From positions 1 to 64,000 of the forward strand of contig NZ_JAENKO010000021.1 in the NCBI RefSeq assembly GCF_016599145.1: a stretch of 64,000 nt of DNA. Reading direction: 5' to 3'. This stretch comes from Tomitella cavernea (lineage in GTDB: Bacteria; Actinomycetota; Actinomycetes; Mycobacteriales; Mycobacteriaceae). The notes below the pieces were generated by a model, which was not told where the DNA came from, ran no database searches, and saw only the letters and a program-made list of their open reading frames with translations. This document shows, piece by piece, positions 42,813-51,852 of the stretch (positions are counted from its first letter, which is position 1; each line of letters begins with the position of its first letter). A program made the translations under genes and the position numbers.

Positions 42813-43184
42813 TCAGGCGCCGGCCTCCGCGGTGAGTGTTTCGACGAGACCGGTCACCGTGTCGATGCGCCTCCGTAGCTTTTCGCGCTGCGCATCGGCC
42901 TGCGCGGCGAATTGCCCGAGCCGCGACCGGTCTTCGTCGGTGCGGTCGACGGCGGGCCTGCCGAGGATCGTGAGGAGTTCGCGGATTTCGGCCAGCTGCA
43001 GGCCGGCGGGCTTCATCGACTTCAGCAGCAGCAGGCGGTCGAGGTCATCGGCGGAGTACAACCGAAACCCCCCCTGACTGCGGGAGCTCGGCACTGCCAG
43101 GCCGACTTCCTCGTAGTACCGGATAGTCCGCAGGGACAGGCCGGTGCGTTCGGCCACCTCGCCGATCTGCATCCGCCCGTCCAC
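42813..43184 (-). CDS. MerR family transcriptional regulator
   Basis: This 123-residue regulator has the MerR winged helix at the start (MQIGEVAERTGLSLRTIRYYEEVGLAVPSSRSQGGFRLYSADDLDRLLLLK) and a dimerization helix (RLGQFAAQADAQREKLRRRIDTVTGLVETL). There is no cysteine at all, so it is not a typical metal or SoxR-type redox sensor; no ligand domain is visible. It is divergent from the SulP transporter, with a 12-bp palindrome in the shared region, which suggests it controls that gene. Confidence 0.9.
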   Translation of the reverse strand: MDGRMQIGEVAERTGLSLRTIRYYEEVGLAVPSSRSQGGFRLYSADDLDRLLLLKSMKPAGLQLAEIRELLTILGRPAVDRTDEDRSRLGQFAAQADAQREKLRRRIDTVTGLVETLTAEAGA

Positions 43185-43317
43185 CGACGACCTCCACGTT
43201 CCTGTAGTGCACTCGGATCTTGCGCGCGCCGGACTGCCGGTTCCCGGGCCGCCGACCCTACGATCATCGACCCTACGATCCCGCGGCGGCGCCCGGCATA
43301 CCCCCGCGCAACCCTAA

Positions 43318-43336
43318 CCTTACGTAAGGGTACCGT
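43318..43336. promoter_or_regulatory. MerR-type palindrome in the merR-sulP intergenic region
   Basis: CCTTACGTAAGG (43318-43329) is a perfect palindrome. A -10-like TACCGT (43331-43336) follows directly on the plus strand. The geometry fits MerR regulation, where the operator sits between -35 and -10. Target assignment to the adjacent MerR protein is inferred from position. Confidence 0.65.
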
Positions 43337-43434
43337 TGAACGGACGTCGGTGTATGCGTGGCCGCGTCCCTGCTGGCCTCTCTGGAACCGGCCTGCGCCA
43401 TATGCTTCGGCGGCGCGAGAACGGAGCTCACCCC

Positions 43435-44958
43435 ATGTCCGCTGCCACCGCCGCGGCGTCGCCCCTGGAAACCCAGTCCTGGTTGGCCGCACTGCGTTCC
43501 CCCCGCCGCATGCGCATCGAAGTGCTCGGCGGGCTCGTAGTCGCGCTGGCGTTGATCCCCGAGGCGATCTCGTTCTCGATCATCGCCGGCGTCGACCCGC
43601 GCATAGGGCTGTTCGCGTCGTTCACCATGGCCGTGACCATCGCGTTCACCGGTGGGCGCCCGGCGATGATCTCGGCGGCCACCGGGTCGGTCGCACTCGT
43701 CGTCGCCCCCTTGTCGAAGGAGTACGGGCTCGACTACCTCATCGCCACTGTGATCCTCGGAGGAGTGATCCAGATCCTCCTCGGCGGGCTCGGGGTGGCC
43801 AAGCTGATGCGCTTCATCCCCCGCAGCGTCATGATCGGGTTCGTCAACGCGCTGGCGATCCTTATTTTCCTCGCCCAGCTCCCGCATCTCATCGACGTCC
43901 CCTGGCTGGTCTATCCGATGGTCGCCGTGGGGATAGTGCTGATCATCGCGCTGCCGCGGATCACCAGCGTCGTCCCCGCGCCATTGGTGGCGATCGTGCT
44001 GCTCACGGCCGCGACGATGGTGTTCGGCCTGTCGCTGCCGGACGTCGGCGACGAGGGCGAGCTTCCCCGCAGCCTGCCTTCGCTGCTCCTCCCCGGCGTG
44101 CCGCTGACCTGGGAGACGCTCACCATCATCGCCCCGTTCGCGTTCACCATGGCGCTCGTCGGGCTGCTCGAATCTCTCATGACCGCCAAATTCGTCGACG
44201 ACATCACCGATACGCACTCGGACAAATCGCGGGAGTCGATCGGCCAGGGCATCGCCAACCTGGTGACCGGATTCTTCGGCGGCATGGGCGGCTGCGCGAT
44301 GATCGGCCAGACGATGATCAACGTGAAGGGCTCCGGGGCGCGCACCCGCATCTCCACTTTCCTGGCGGGCGTGTTCCTGCTCATCCTCGTGGTGGGGCTC
44401 GGCGACCTCGTGGCGCAGATCCCCATGGCCGCGCTGGTGGCGGTGATGATCATGGTTTCGGTCGGCACCATGGACTGGCACAGCCTGCACCCCAAGACGC
44501 TGCACCGCATGCCGCGCAGCGAAACCGCGGTGATGCTGTCGACGGTGATCGTCACGGTGGCGACGAACAACCTCGCCTACGGGGTGGCGGTCGGAGTGAT
44601 CGTGGCGATGGTGCTGTTCGCGCGTCGCGTCGCGCACCTGACGAGCGTTGAAAAAGTCCACGACGAGGACGCCGACCACGACGGAGCCGTCGACACCCGC
44701 GTGTACAAGGTCCGTGGCGAGCTGTTCTTCGCTTCCAGCAACGACCTCGTGTACCAGTTCGACTACGTGGACGACCCGCAGAACGTGGTCATCGACATGA
44801 CCGGCGCCGACATCTGGGATGCCTCGACCGTCGCCGCCCTCGACGCCGTCCGCCGGAAGTATGCGGCCAAGGGCAAATATGCCGCGATCATCGGACTCGA
44901 CGGCGCCAGCCTCGACCGGCACGACCGGCTCAGCGGGCACCTCGCCGGAGAGAACTGA
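43435..44958 (+). CDS. SulP family anion transporter with STAS domain
   Basis: This 507-residue membrane protein belongs to the SulP/SLC26 family (sulfate, bicarbonate or other anions). It has LGGLVVALALIPEAISFSIIAGVDPRIGLF, the FTGGRPAMISAATGSVALVV segment and GQGIANLVTGFFGGMGGCAMIGQTMINVKGSGARTRIS. A C-terminal STAS domain is present at about residues 430-500 (VYKVRGELFFASSNDLVYQF, VIDMTGADIWDASTVAALDAV). I chose the ATG at 43435, after GGAGCT, because residues added by an earlier start are not family-like. Regulation by the divergent MerR is likely. Confidence 0.92.
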   Translation: MSAATAAASPLETQSWLAALRSPRRMRIEVLGGLVVALALIPEAISFSIIAGVDPRIGLFASFTMAVTIAFTGGRPAMISAATGSVALVVAPLSKEYGLDYLIATVILGGVIQILLGGLGVAKLMRFIPRSVMIGFVNALAILIFLAQLPHLIDVPWLVYPMVAVGIVLIIALPRITSVVPAPLVAIVLLTAATMVFGLSLPDVGDEGELPRSLPSLLLPGVPLTWETLTIIAPFAFTMALVGLLESLMTAKFVDDITDTHSDKSRESIGQGIANLVTGFFGGMGGCAMIGQTMINVKGSGARTRISTFLAGVFLLILVVGLGDLVAQIPMAALVAVMIMVSVGTMDWHSLHPKTLHRMPRSETAVMLSTVIVTVATNNLAYGVAVGVIVAMVLFARRVAHLTSVEKVHDEDADHDGAVDTRVYKVRGELFFASSNDLVYQFDYVDDPQNVVIDMTGADIWDASTVAALDAVRRKYAAKGKYAAIIGLDGASLDRHDRLSGHLAGEN

Positions 44959-45052
44959 AGGTCGGCGGGCCGGGTGGGTCGCCGACGGCCGCGTGTGGCG
45001 TGCGGGCTTCCAACGCGACGTGGCGGCGCGGCCGGGCCCCGTCGGAAGCCGT

Positions 45053-45087
45053 TCCGCCCCGGCACCGCGATCGGATGCCGGGGCGGA
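45053..45087. terminator. Bidirectional terminator between sulP and fprA
   Basis: TCCGCCCCGGCA (45053-45064) and TGCCGGGGCGGA (45076-45087) pair perfectly around an 11-base loop. The hairpin lies in the 149-base gap between two convergent genes. No T-run is present, as is common in high-GC actinobacteria. Confidence 0.7.
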
Positions 45088-45107
45088 GCGTGCCGCACGG
45101 GGGGAGC

Positions 45108-46478
45108 TCAGGCGCCGTGCGAGGCGCGGAGCATGTCCTCGCGCTCGACCACCTTGACGCGCTCGCGGCCCTCGTCCTCTCCCAGCCCACGCTCGTACGC
45201 ATCGAGCTTGTACCAGCCGTCCCAGGTGGTGTACGGGTGACCCTTGGCGTCGAGGAACTCGATGATCGCGTCCTCACCGGTGTTCTCCGGCTGCGGAAGC
45301 CGTCCCGCGTCGAAGTCCTCGATGAGGCAGGCGACGGTCTCGTTGGCGTCGCCCTTGGTCGAGCCGATGAGCCCCACGGGGCCGCGCTTGATCCAGCCGG
45401 TGACGTAGGTGGCGCTGAAGTGCGCGCCGTCGTCGCCGGTGACGCGGCCGGCCTCGTTGGGGATGGTGCCCGCCTGCTCGTCGAACGGAAGCTTGGCGAT
45501 GTTCTGCGACAGGTAGCCCACCGCCCGGTACACCGCCTGCACGGGCCACTCGTTGAACCGGCCGGTGCCGCGCACGTTGCCGGTACCGTCGAGCTCGGTG
45601 CGCTCGGTGCGCAGGCCGACGACCTTGCCGTCCTCGCCGAGCACCTCCACCGGGTTCTCGAAGAAGTGCAGGTGGATGCGGCCCCGGCTCTCGCCCGGAT
45701 CACGCAACGCGTAGTCCTGGATGATATTGGCGACCTGGTCGACGATCTTCGAGTTGCGCCGGGCCGCCTCGGAGGCCTCGTCGTAGTCGATGTCCTCGGG
45801 ATCGACTATGACCTCGAGGTTCGGCGAGTGGTTGAGCTCCTTGAGCTCGAGCGGGGTGAACTTGGCCTGCGCCGGACCACGGCGGCCGAACACGTGCACG
45901 TCGGTGGCCTTGTTGGCCTTGAGCCCGTCGTAGACGTTGGCGGGGATCTCGGTGCGCAGCAGCTCGTCGCCGGTCTTGGCCAGCACGCGCGCCACGTCGA
46001 GGGCCACGTTGCCCACGCCGAGCACCGCCACCGACCCGGCCTCCAGTGGCCACTCGCGCGGCACGTCGGGGTGCCCGTCGTACCAGGAGACGAAGTCGGC
46101 GGCACCGTAGCTGCCGTCGAGGTCGATGCCCGGGATGTTCAGCGGCCGGTCGGCGTTGGCGCCGGTCGAGAAGATCACCGCGTCGTACATCGAGTGCAGG
46201 TCGTCGAGGGTGACGTCGTTGCCGTAGTCGATGTTGCCGAGCAGACGGACCTGCGGCTTGTCGAGCACCTTGTGCAGCGCCGAGACGATGCCCTTGATGC
46301 GCGGGTGGTCGGGGGCGACGCCGTAGCGGATGAGGCCGAACGGTGCGGGCATGCGCTCGAAGAGGTCGATGCTCACGCCACAGCCACAGGTCGCGGTATC
46401 GGATTTCATCAGGGCGTCTGCGGCGTAAATGCCGGCAGGCCCTGCTCCAATGATTGCGACACGCAGTGGACGATTCAC
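45108..46478 (-). CDS. fprA: NADPH-ferredoxin reductase, FprA-like
   Basis: This 456-residue flavoprotein moves electrons from NADPH to ferredoxins, often for P450s. It is of the adrenodoxin-reductase type. The FAD motif is VAIIGAGPAGIYAADAL, followed by VSIDLFERMPAPFGLIRYGVAPDHPRIKGI; the NADP motif is VAVLGVGNVALDVARVLAK with FGRRGPAQAKFTPLELKEL. The C-terminal FAD segment includes YVTGWIKRGPVGLIGSTKGDANETV. Length and motifs fit M. tuberculosis FprA. The 269-base gap to the next gene (46479-46747) shows no feature I can name. Confidence 0.95.
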   Translation of the reverse strand: MNRPLRVAIIGAGPAGIYAADALMKSDTATCGCGVSIDLFERMPAPFGLIRYGVAPDHPRIKGIVSALHKVLDKPQVRLLGNIDYGNDVTLDDLHSMYDAVIFSTGANADRPLNIPGIDLDGSYGAADFVSWYDGHPDVPREWPLEAGSVAVLGVGNVALDVARVLAKTGDELLRTEIPANVYDGLKANKATDVHVFGRRGPAQAKFTPLELKELNHSPNLEVIVDPEDIDYDEASEAARRNSKIVDQVANIIQDYALRDPGESRGRIHLHFFENPVEVLGEDGKVVGLRTERTELDGTGNVRGTGRFNEWPVQAVYRAVGYLSQNIAKLPFDEQAGTIPNEAGRVTGDDGAHFSATYVTGWIKRGPVGLIGSTKGDANETVACLIEDFDAGRLPQPENTGEDAIIEFLDAKGHPYTTWDGWYKLDAYERGLGEDEGRERVKVVEREDMLRASHGA

Positions 46479-46747
46479 TTCAGACCCTTTTGTCGAATTG
46501 GCGGTTCTATGGACATTCCAGTCTAGGGCACCGAAGCCTTACCTTTGTGATGGAGGTGACACTTGTCTCCCGGTTCCGGGTGCGTGATCGGCATCACGAC
46601 GAGTTTCGCCGGCGTCGCGGCCCAACCCTGCGACGCGCGGTCACCGCGCGCGGTGACACACTGGAACCGCCCCGCACCGAGGTGTGCGGCGGGGCGGGAT
46701 ATGCGATGCGAGTCGCGGACGGAATTCACGGGCGGGAGGCTCCGGCG

Positions 46748-47224
46748 ATGGCGGATGGGACGGACCCGCAGGCGGCCGGCTATGCGGGCGATGTGACGCC
46801 CGCCCGCGCCTGGGAGATGCTCGGCGACGACCCGCGCGCCGTCCTCGTCGACGTGCGCACCGGTGCGGAATGGCAGTTCGTGGGGGTTCCCGACCTGTCC
46901 GCGCTGGGGCGCCGCACACGGTTCGTCGAGTGGATCGACTACCCGTCGGGCGCGCCCAACCCGCAGTTCGGAGAGCAGCTGCAGTCCGAGGTCGCGGCGG
47001 AGCGGGGGGCCGCGAGGGACGGCGACGCGTCCGGCTCGCCGTCACCGATCCTGTTCCTCTGCCGCTCGGGGCAGCGGTCCATCGGGGCCGCCACCGCGGC
47101 CACCGGCGCGGGCATGGGGCCCGCTTACAACGTCCTTGAAGGGTTCGAAGGCGGGCTGGACGCCCACGGGCACCGCGGCAGCGCAGGCTGGCGCGCGGCA
47201 GGCCTGCCCTGGTGTCAGTCCTGA
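46748..47224 (+). CDS. Rhodanese-like sulfurtransferase domain protein (Rv0390-like)
   Basis: This 158-residue single-domain protein has the rhodanese start DVTPARAWEMLGDDPRAVLVDVRTGAEWQFVGVPDL and the active-site loop LFLCRSGQRSIGAATAA with the catalytic Cys. It probably carries sulfane sulfur. GGGAGG stands before the ATG at 46748; upstream in-frame starts give Arg-rich, non-family sequence. It lies just before metZ, the same pair as Rv0390-Rv0391, which suggests a link to sulfur assimilation. Confidence 0.88.
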   Translation: MADGTDPQAAGYAGDVTPARAWEMLGDDPRAVLVDVRTGAEWQFVGVPDLSALGRRTRFVEWIDYPSGAPNPQFGEQLQSEVAAERGAARDGDASGSPSPILFLCRSGQRSIGAATAATGAGMGPAYNVLEGFEGGLDAHGHRGSAGWRAAGLPWCQS

Positions 47225-47347
47225 CCGCTCCCCACACCGCGACGGCTGCAGCTTTCCGGCTGTCATCGACGTCGCGCTCCTGACGCCCACAGATCTTCCC
47301 GGCCCGTCGAGACGGCCGGGCCGACCCGCCCCACGGAGGCAGCGACG

Positions 47348-48571
47348 ATGTCCGATCAGCCCGCGCACGACCAGCACGCATCCCGTCTCCCCGAGGGGGT
47401 GCGCCCCGCCACCGTCGGCATCCGCGGCGGGGTGATGCGCTCGCAGTACCAGGAGACGGCCGAGGGTTTGTACCTGACCTCCGGCTACGTCTACGAGAGC
47501 GCCGAGGCCGCCGAGCGCGCGTTCACCGGGGAGGACCAGCGCTTCGTGTACTCGCGCTACGGCAACCCCACGGTGGAGATGTTCCAGGAGCGTATGCGTC
47601 TGCTCGACGGCGCCGAGGCCTGCTATGCCACCGCCACGGGCATGTCCGCGGTGTTCACGGCCCTGGCCGCGCTGTGCGGGAGCGGCGACAGGCTCGTCGC
47701 GTCGCGCAGCCTGTTCGGCTCGTGCTTCGTGATCTGCAACGAGCTGCTGCCGCGCTGGGGCGTGGAGACGGTGTTCGTCGACGGCACCGACCTGGACCAG
47801 TGGCGCGAGGCGCTCTCGAAGCCCACCAAGGCCGTCTTCTTCGAGACCCCTTCCAACCCGATGCAGGAGATCGTCGACGTCCCGGCGGTCTCCGAAATGG
47901 CGCACGCGGCCGGCGCCACCGTCGTCCTCGACAACGTCTTCGCCACCCCCGTGCTGCAGAACAGCCTGGCACTGGGCGCCGATGTCACGGTGTACTCCGG
48001 CACCAAGCACATCGACGGCCAGGGGCGCGTGATGGGCGGGGCGATCCTGGGCTCCGCGGAGTTCATCGGCGGGCCGGTCAAGCACCTGATCCGCCACACC
48101 GGCCCGTCGCTGAGCCCGTTCAACGCCTGGACCCTGGTCAAGGGGCTCGAGACCATGGCGATGCGCGTGGAGCGCATGGCGGCGAGCGCGCTCGAGATCG
48201 CCGGGCTGCTCGAAGCGCACGAGGCGGTCGCGTGGGTCAAGTACCCGTTCCTGCCGTCGCACCCGCAGTACGAGCTGGCCCGCTCGCAGATGTCCGGCGG
48301 CGGGTCGGTCATCACCTTCGAGCTGGCCGCGGCGGAGGGGCAGGGCAAGGCGCGCGCCTTCGAGTTCCTCAACCGGCTGCGCATCCTCGACATCTCCAAC
48401 AACCTGGGCGACGCCAAATCGATGACCACCCACCCCGCCACCACCACGCACCGCGCGATGGGGCCCGAGGGGCGCGCCGCCATCGGGATCACCGACGGCG
48501 TGGTGCGGCTGTCGGTGGGGCTCGAGGACGTGCGCGACCTCACCGAGGACATCGCGCAGGCGCTGGGGTGA
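47348..48571 (+). CDS. metZ: O-succinylhomoserine sulfhydrylase, MetZ
   Basis: MetZ makes homocysteine from O-succinylhomoserine and sulfide with PLP, the direct route to methionine. The 407-residue protein is full length for the Cys/Met metabolism family. It has SGYVYESAEAAERAFTGEDQRFVYSRYGNPTVEMFQERM, the FFETPSNPMQEIVDVPAV segment, the PLP Lys in TVYSGTKHIDGQGRVMGG and the C-terminal RLSVGLEDVRDLTEDIAQAL. CGGAGGCAGCG precedes the ATG. No SAM riboswitch pattern is visible in the 123-base gap. Order with the rhodanese gene matches M. tuberculosis. Confidence 0.93.
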   Translation: MSDQPAHDQHASRLPEGVRPATVGIRGGVMRSQYQETAEGLYLTSGYVYESAEAAERAFTGEDQRFVYSRYGNPTVEMFQERMRLLDGAEACYATATGMSAVFTALAALCGSGDRLVASRSLFGSCFVICNELLPRWGVETVFVDGTDLDQWREALSKPTKAVFFETPSNPMQEIVDVPAVSEMAHAAGATVVLDNVFATPVLQNSLALGADVTVYSGTKHIDGQGRVMGGAILGSAEFIGGPVKHLIRHTGPSLSPFNAWTLVKGLETMAMRVERMAASALEIAGLLEAHEAVAWVKYPFLPSHPQYELARSQMSGGGSVITFELAAAEGQGKARAFEFLNRLRILDISNNLGDAKSMTTHPATTTHRAMGPEGRAAIGITDGVVRLSVGLEDVRDLTEDIAQALG

Positions 48572-48619
48572 TCTCCGGCGGGGGCGGAACCGCCGGCGCA
48601 CGCTGCTTGTGGCACGAAA

Positions 48620-48679
48620 TCAACATTCTGTGACCCTCCGATGGCGGGTTTCCGCCGTCGAAGCTCCACAGAATGTTGA
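48620..48679. repeat. 60-bp intergenic hairpin with nested stem, after metZ
   Basis: Perfect 13-base arms TCAACATTCTGTG / CACAGAATGTTGA surround a 34-base middle that contains a second stem GGCGG-GTTT-CCGCC. It sits behind metZ and before the btu riboswitch, so it likely ends metZ transcription. It shares blocks with the element at 5620-5679. The rest of the gene-free stretch 48572-48962 holds the riboswitch; 48680-48782 shows nothing else. Confidence 0.75.
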
Positions 48680-48782
48680 GCAGGTGTCACGCCCGGGCCT
48701 GTTCCGAGTGCTGCGCGCCGCTTCCGTGGCAGCCAGGAGGATTCTGGTCGGGAACGGCGATCGGGGCGCGCATGATCGACGG

Positions 48783-48925
48783 GTAAACTGCCACCCGGCC
48801 GGCGCCGCCGGTCGCCGTGGGTGTCAGTGAAGTCCGGTGCGATGCCGGCGCTGTCCCGCAACTGTGAAGCCGACGCCGCGTGGATGCGCATGAGGCGAGT
48901 CGGATGAGCCAGGCCAGCTGGCCCG
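48783..48925 (+). ncRNA. Cobalamin riboswitch upstream of btuF
   Basis: The segment carries GTCAGTGAAGTCCGGTGCGATGCC, GGCGCTGTCCCGCAACTGTGAAGCC and the closing GAGTCGGATGAGCCAGGCC, the core blocks of the common cobalamin riboswitch (CCCGCAACTGTGA loop class). It ends about 40 bases before the btuF GTG and should turn off B12 uptake and salvage genes when cobalamin is plentiful. Confidence 0.94.
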
Positions 48926-48962
48926 CGGCCACACGACGCCCCTCGGATGAAGGAACGGCTCT

Positions 48963-49916
48963 GTGCCCCACCACCCTCATGCCCGTGCCGGCCGCGCCCG
49001 TCGCGCAGTACTCCGCCTGTTCGCCCTGGTCGTCGCGCTGCTGCTGGGTGCGGTGCTCGCGGCGTGCGGCTCGAGCGCGGGAGAATCGGGCGGCGGTTCC
49101 GGCGGGGCGTCGGGCGCGGCGGCAGCGCCGGAGTCCCCGGAAGACGCGCCGCAGCGGATCGTCTCGCTGAGCCCGTCGGCCACGGAGATCCTCTACGCGG
49201 TGGGCGCGGGGAGCCAGGTGGTGGCGGTGGACGACCAGTCGGACTACCCGCAGGGCGTGCCCACCACCGACCTGTCCGGGTATACACCCAACCTCGAGGC
49301 CGTCCTGGGCTACCAGCCGGACCTCGTGGTGTTCTCCGACGACAACGGCGACCTGACATCCGGCCTGGACAGGGTGGGCGTGCCATACCTGCAGCTGCCC
49401 GCGCCCAGCGGCATCGAAGGCGCGTACGAGCAGTTCGTCCAGGTGGGCGTCGTCACCGGGCACGCCGACCAGGCGCACGAGCTCGTGGGGACCGTGCGCG
49501 GGCAGATCTCCGCGGCGATCGACACCGCGGCCGGCGCGGGCGATGGCCTCAGCTACTTCCACGAACTCGACCCGACCCTCTACACGGTGACCTCCGAGTC
49601 GTTCATCGGGCAGGTCTACTCGCTGTTCGGTCTGCAGAACATCGCGGACGCGGCATCCGGCGCGGGCGCGTATCCGCAGCTGCAGCCGGAGTTCGTCGTC
49701 TCGGCGAATCCGGACCTGATCTTCCTGGCCGACGCCCAGGAGGGCGGCGAGTCGCCCGCAACGGTGGCGCAGCGACCCGGGTGGGCCGGCGTCACTGCGG
49801 TGCGCGATGGGCACGTGTATGCGCTGGACGCCGACATGACCAGTCGCTGGGGGCCGCGGATCGGCGACCTGGCCCGGCGCATCGCGCAGATCCTCGCGGA
49901 CCGGCCGGGCACGTGA
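48963..49916 (+). CDS. btuF: Cobalamin-binding lipoprotein of an ABC importer, BtuF-like
   Basis: This 317-residue lipoprotein has a signal with lipobox LAAC (about residue 34) and a class III binding-protein fold: PQRIVSLSPSATEILYAVGAGSQVVAVDDQSDYPQGVP, LGYQPDLVVFSDD, and the C-terminal GWAGVTAVRDGHVYALDADMTSRWGPRIGDLARRI, close to BtuF. The GTG at 48963 follows AAGGAA. The upstream cobalamin riboswitch supports the B12 substrate. It overlaps btuC by four bases (GTGA). Confidence 0.93.
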   Translation: MPHHPHARAGRARRAVLRLFALVVALLLGAVLAACGSSAGESGGGSGGASGAAAAPESPEDAPQRIVSLSPSATEILYAVGAGSQVVAVDDQSDYPQGVPTTDLSGYTPNLEAVLGYQPDLVVFSDDNGDLTSGLDRVGVPYLQLPAPSGIEGAYEQFVQVGVVTGHADQAHELVGTVRGQISAAIDTAAGAGDGLSYFHELDPTLYTVTSESFIGQVYSLFGLQNIADAASGAGAYPQLQPEFVVSANPDLIFLADAQEGGESPATVAQRPGWAGVTAVRDGHVYALDADMTSRWGPRIGDLARRIAQILADRPGT

Positions 49917-50986
49917 CTGCCACGGCGGCCCGCCCCGGCGGAGTCGTCGCGCGCCGGGGGCGCGGACGGGGCGCGGCCATCATCGTGGCCGCGGCGGCGG
50001 TGACCGTCGCGGTGCTGCTGACGGCCACGCTCGTCGGCGCGTCGGGCCTGTCGCCGTCGTCCGTGCTGGCCGAGCTGGCCGACGCGCTGCCGCTGGTGCA
50101 CGTCGATTCCGGCCTCACCGCGCAGCAGCACGCCATCCTGTGGCAGATCCGGCTGCCGCGCGTGGTGCTCGGCGCGCTGGTGGGGGCGACCCTCGCCGTG
50201 GCCGGGGCCGCCTACCAGGGCGTGTTCCGCAATCCGCTGGCCGACCCATACCTGTTGGGCGTCTCCAGCGGTGCCGGACTGGGTGCGACGGTGATGATCG
50301 TCGCCGGAGCCGCAGGCGCGGGCATGGGCTCGCTGGGCGTGCCGGTGGCGGCGTTCGCGGGCGGCATCGTCGCCGTCGCCGCCACCTATCTGCTGGGCCG
50401 CAGCGTGGGCGGGGGCCGAGGCGAGGTGGTGATCATCCTCGCCGGGGTGGCCGTCGCGGCGTTCGCCAACGCCGCGCAGACGTTCGTGCAGCAGCGCTAT
50501 CAGGATTCGCTGCAGAGCGTGTACGCGTGGCTGCTCGGTCGGCTGAGCACCGACGGCTGGTCCGACGTCACCCTGGTGCTGCCGTACGTGGCGGTGACGA
50601 TCGCGACGATCCTGTTGTTCCGGCGCACCCTCGACGTGATGTCGGTGGGTGACGTCGAGGCGGCCAGCCTGGGCATCCGCCCGGCGCGGGTGCGGCTGCT
50701 GCTGGTGGCGGTCGCCACCCTCGGCACGGCCGCGGTGGTGAGCGTGAGCGGGCTCATCGGGTTCGTCGGGATCGTGGTGCCGCACGCGGTGCGCTTGGTG
50801 GTGGGGCCCGGGCACCGGCTGCTGCTGCCGCTGTCGGTACTGGCGGGCGCGGCGTTCCTGGTGCTCGCCGACGTCGTGGCGCGCACAGTGATGTCGCCCG
50901 CAGAGCTGCCGATCGGCGTGGTGACGGCGGCGATCGGCGCGCCGTTCTTCCTCGTGGTGCTGCGGCGCGGCAGGGGGATGCAGTGA
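49913..50986 (+). CDS. btuC: Cobalamin ABC importer permease, BtuC-like
   Basis: This 357-residue FecCD-family permease has about ten helices. Signatures are QIRLPRVVLGALVGATLAVAGAAYQGVFRNPLADPYLLGVSSGAGLGATV and SGLIGFVGIVVPHAVRLVVGPGHRLLLPLSVLAGAAFLVLADVVART. The GTG start at 49913 overlaps the btuF stop, and the gene overlaps btuD. With a homodimer and BtuD it would form the B12 channel. Confidence 0.93.
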   Translation: MTATAARPGGVVARRGRGRGAAIIVAAAAVTVAVLLTATLVGASGLSPSSVLAELADALPLVHVDSGLTAQQHAILWQIRLPRVVLGALVGATLAVAGAAYQGVFRNPLADPYLLGVSSGAGLGATVMIVAGAAGAGMGSLGVPVAAFAGGIVAVAATYLLGRSVGGGRGEVVIILAGVAVAAFANAAQTFVQQRYQDSLQSVYAWLLGRLSTDGWSDVTLVLPYVAVTIATILLFRRTLDVMSVGDVEAASLGIRPARVRLLLVAVATLGTAAVVSVSGLIGFVGIVVPHAVRLVVGPGHRLLLPLSVLAGAAFLVLADVVARTVMSPAELPIGVVTAAIGAPFFLVVLRRGRGMQ

Positions 50987-51852
50987 CGGTGGGGGACGCT
51001 GTGATCGGAGATGCGGCTATCGCCTGCGCGGGGCTGACCGTGGCGCGCGGCGGCGCGACGGTGGTGGACGACGTGACGCTGACGATCGGCCGGGGCGAGT
51101 GGGTCTCGGTGGTGGGCCCCAATGGCGCCGGCAAGACGACGCTGCTGCACGCGTTCGCCGGGCTGCTCAGCCCCGCGGGCGGCACCTCGGCGGGTGGGAC
51201 GGTGACAGGGGAGATGACGGTCGCGGGCGCCGACCCGCGCAGGACGCGGCGACGCGTGATGGCGCGCAAGGTGGCGCTCATGCCGCAGCGCCCGGTGGTG
51301 CCCGAGGGGATCACGGTGGCGGAGTTGGTGTCGCTGGGGCGCACCCCGCATGTGCCCCGGTTCGGGGTGGAATCGGCGACGGACAAGGACGCGGTGGCGC
51401 GGGTTCTGCGGCGGCTCGACCTCGAGGAACTGGCGTCCCGGCAGGCCGCGCAGCTCTCCGGCGGAGAGCTTCAGCGGGTGGTGCTGGGGCGGGCGCTGGC
51501 CCAGCAGCCGGAGGTGCTGCTGCTCGACGAGCCGACCAGCGCCCTCGACATCGGGCACCAGCAGCAGGTGCTGGACATGGTGGAATCGCTGCGGGCCGAC
51601 GAGGGGATCACGGTGCTCGCCGCGATGCACGACCTCACTCTGGCCGCCCACTACGGTCGACGCATGGTGATGATGGCCGACGCCCGGGTGATTGCCGACG
51701 GCGCGCCCGAGGACGTGCTCGCACCGGCGCGGATCGGCCGCGTGTACGGCGCCCGGGTCGAGGTGCTGCGAAGAGGCGGCACCGTGGTCGTGCTGCCGAC
51801 GAGTCTGGGCGCCGGGACTGTCGGGTGTGCGGCCAGGGGAGCGGCGGAATGA
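50983..51852 (+). CDS. btuD: Cobalamin ABC importer ATPase, BtuD-like
   Basis: This 289-residue ATPase has Walker A GPNGAGKTT, signature LSGGELQRVVLGRALA, Walker B LLLDEPTSALDIGHQ and the switch His in AAMHDLTLAAHYG. It energizes B12 import through BtuC. The GTG overlaps the btuC stop and its own stop overlaps the next gene (ATGA), so btuF-btuC-btuD and the CobU fusion form one riboswitch-controlled operon. Confidence 0.95.
   Translation: MTVGDAVIGDAAIACAGLTVARGGATVVDDVTLTIGRGEWVSVVGPNGAGKTTLLHAFAGLLSPAGGTSAGGTVTGEMTVAGADPRRTRRRVMARKVALMPQRPVVPEGITVAELVSLGRTPHVPRFGVESATDKDAVARVLRRLDLEELASRQAAQLSGGELQRVVLGRALAQQPEVLLLDEPTSALDIGHQQQVLDMVESLRADEGITVLAAMHDLTLAAHYGRRMVMMADARVIADGAPEDVLAPARIGRVYGARVEVLRRGGTVVVLPTSLGAGTVGCAARGAAE

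Noticed and set aside
43336-43434. Longer N-terminus of the SulP transporter starting at 43336
   Set aside because: It would begin inside the -10/operator region and adds non-family sequence; the ATG at 43435 fits better.
47225-47347. SAM riboswitch before metZ
   Set aside because: The short gap has one small hairpin (near 47305-47325) but none of the conserved SAM-I, SAM-II or SAM-IV blocks.
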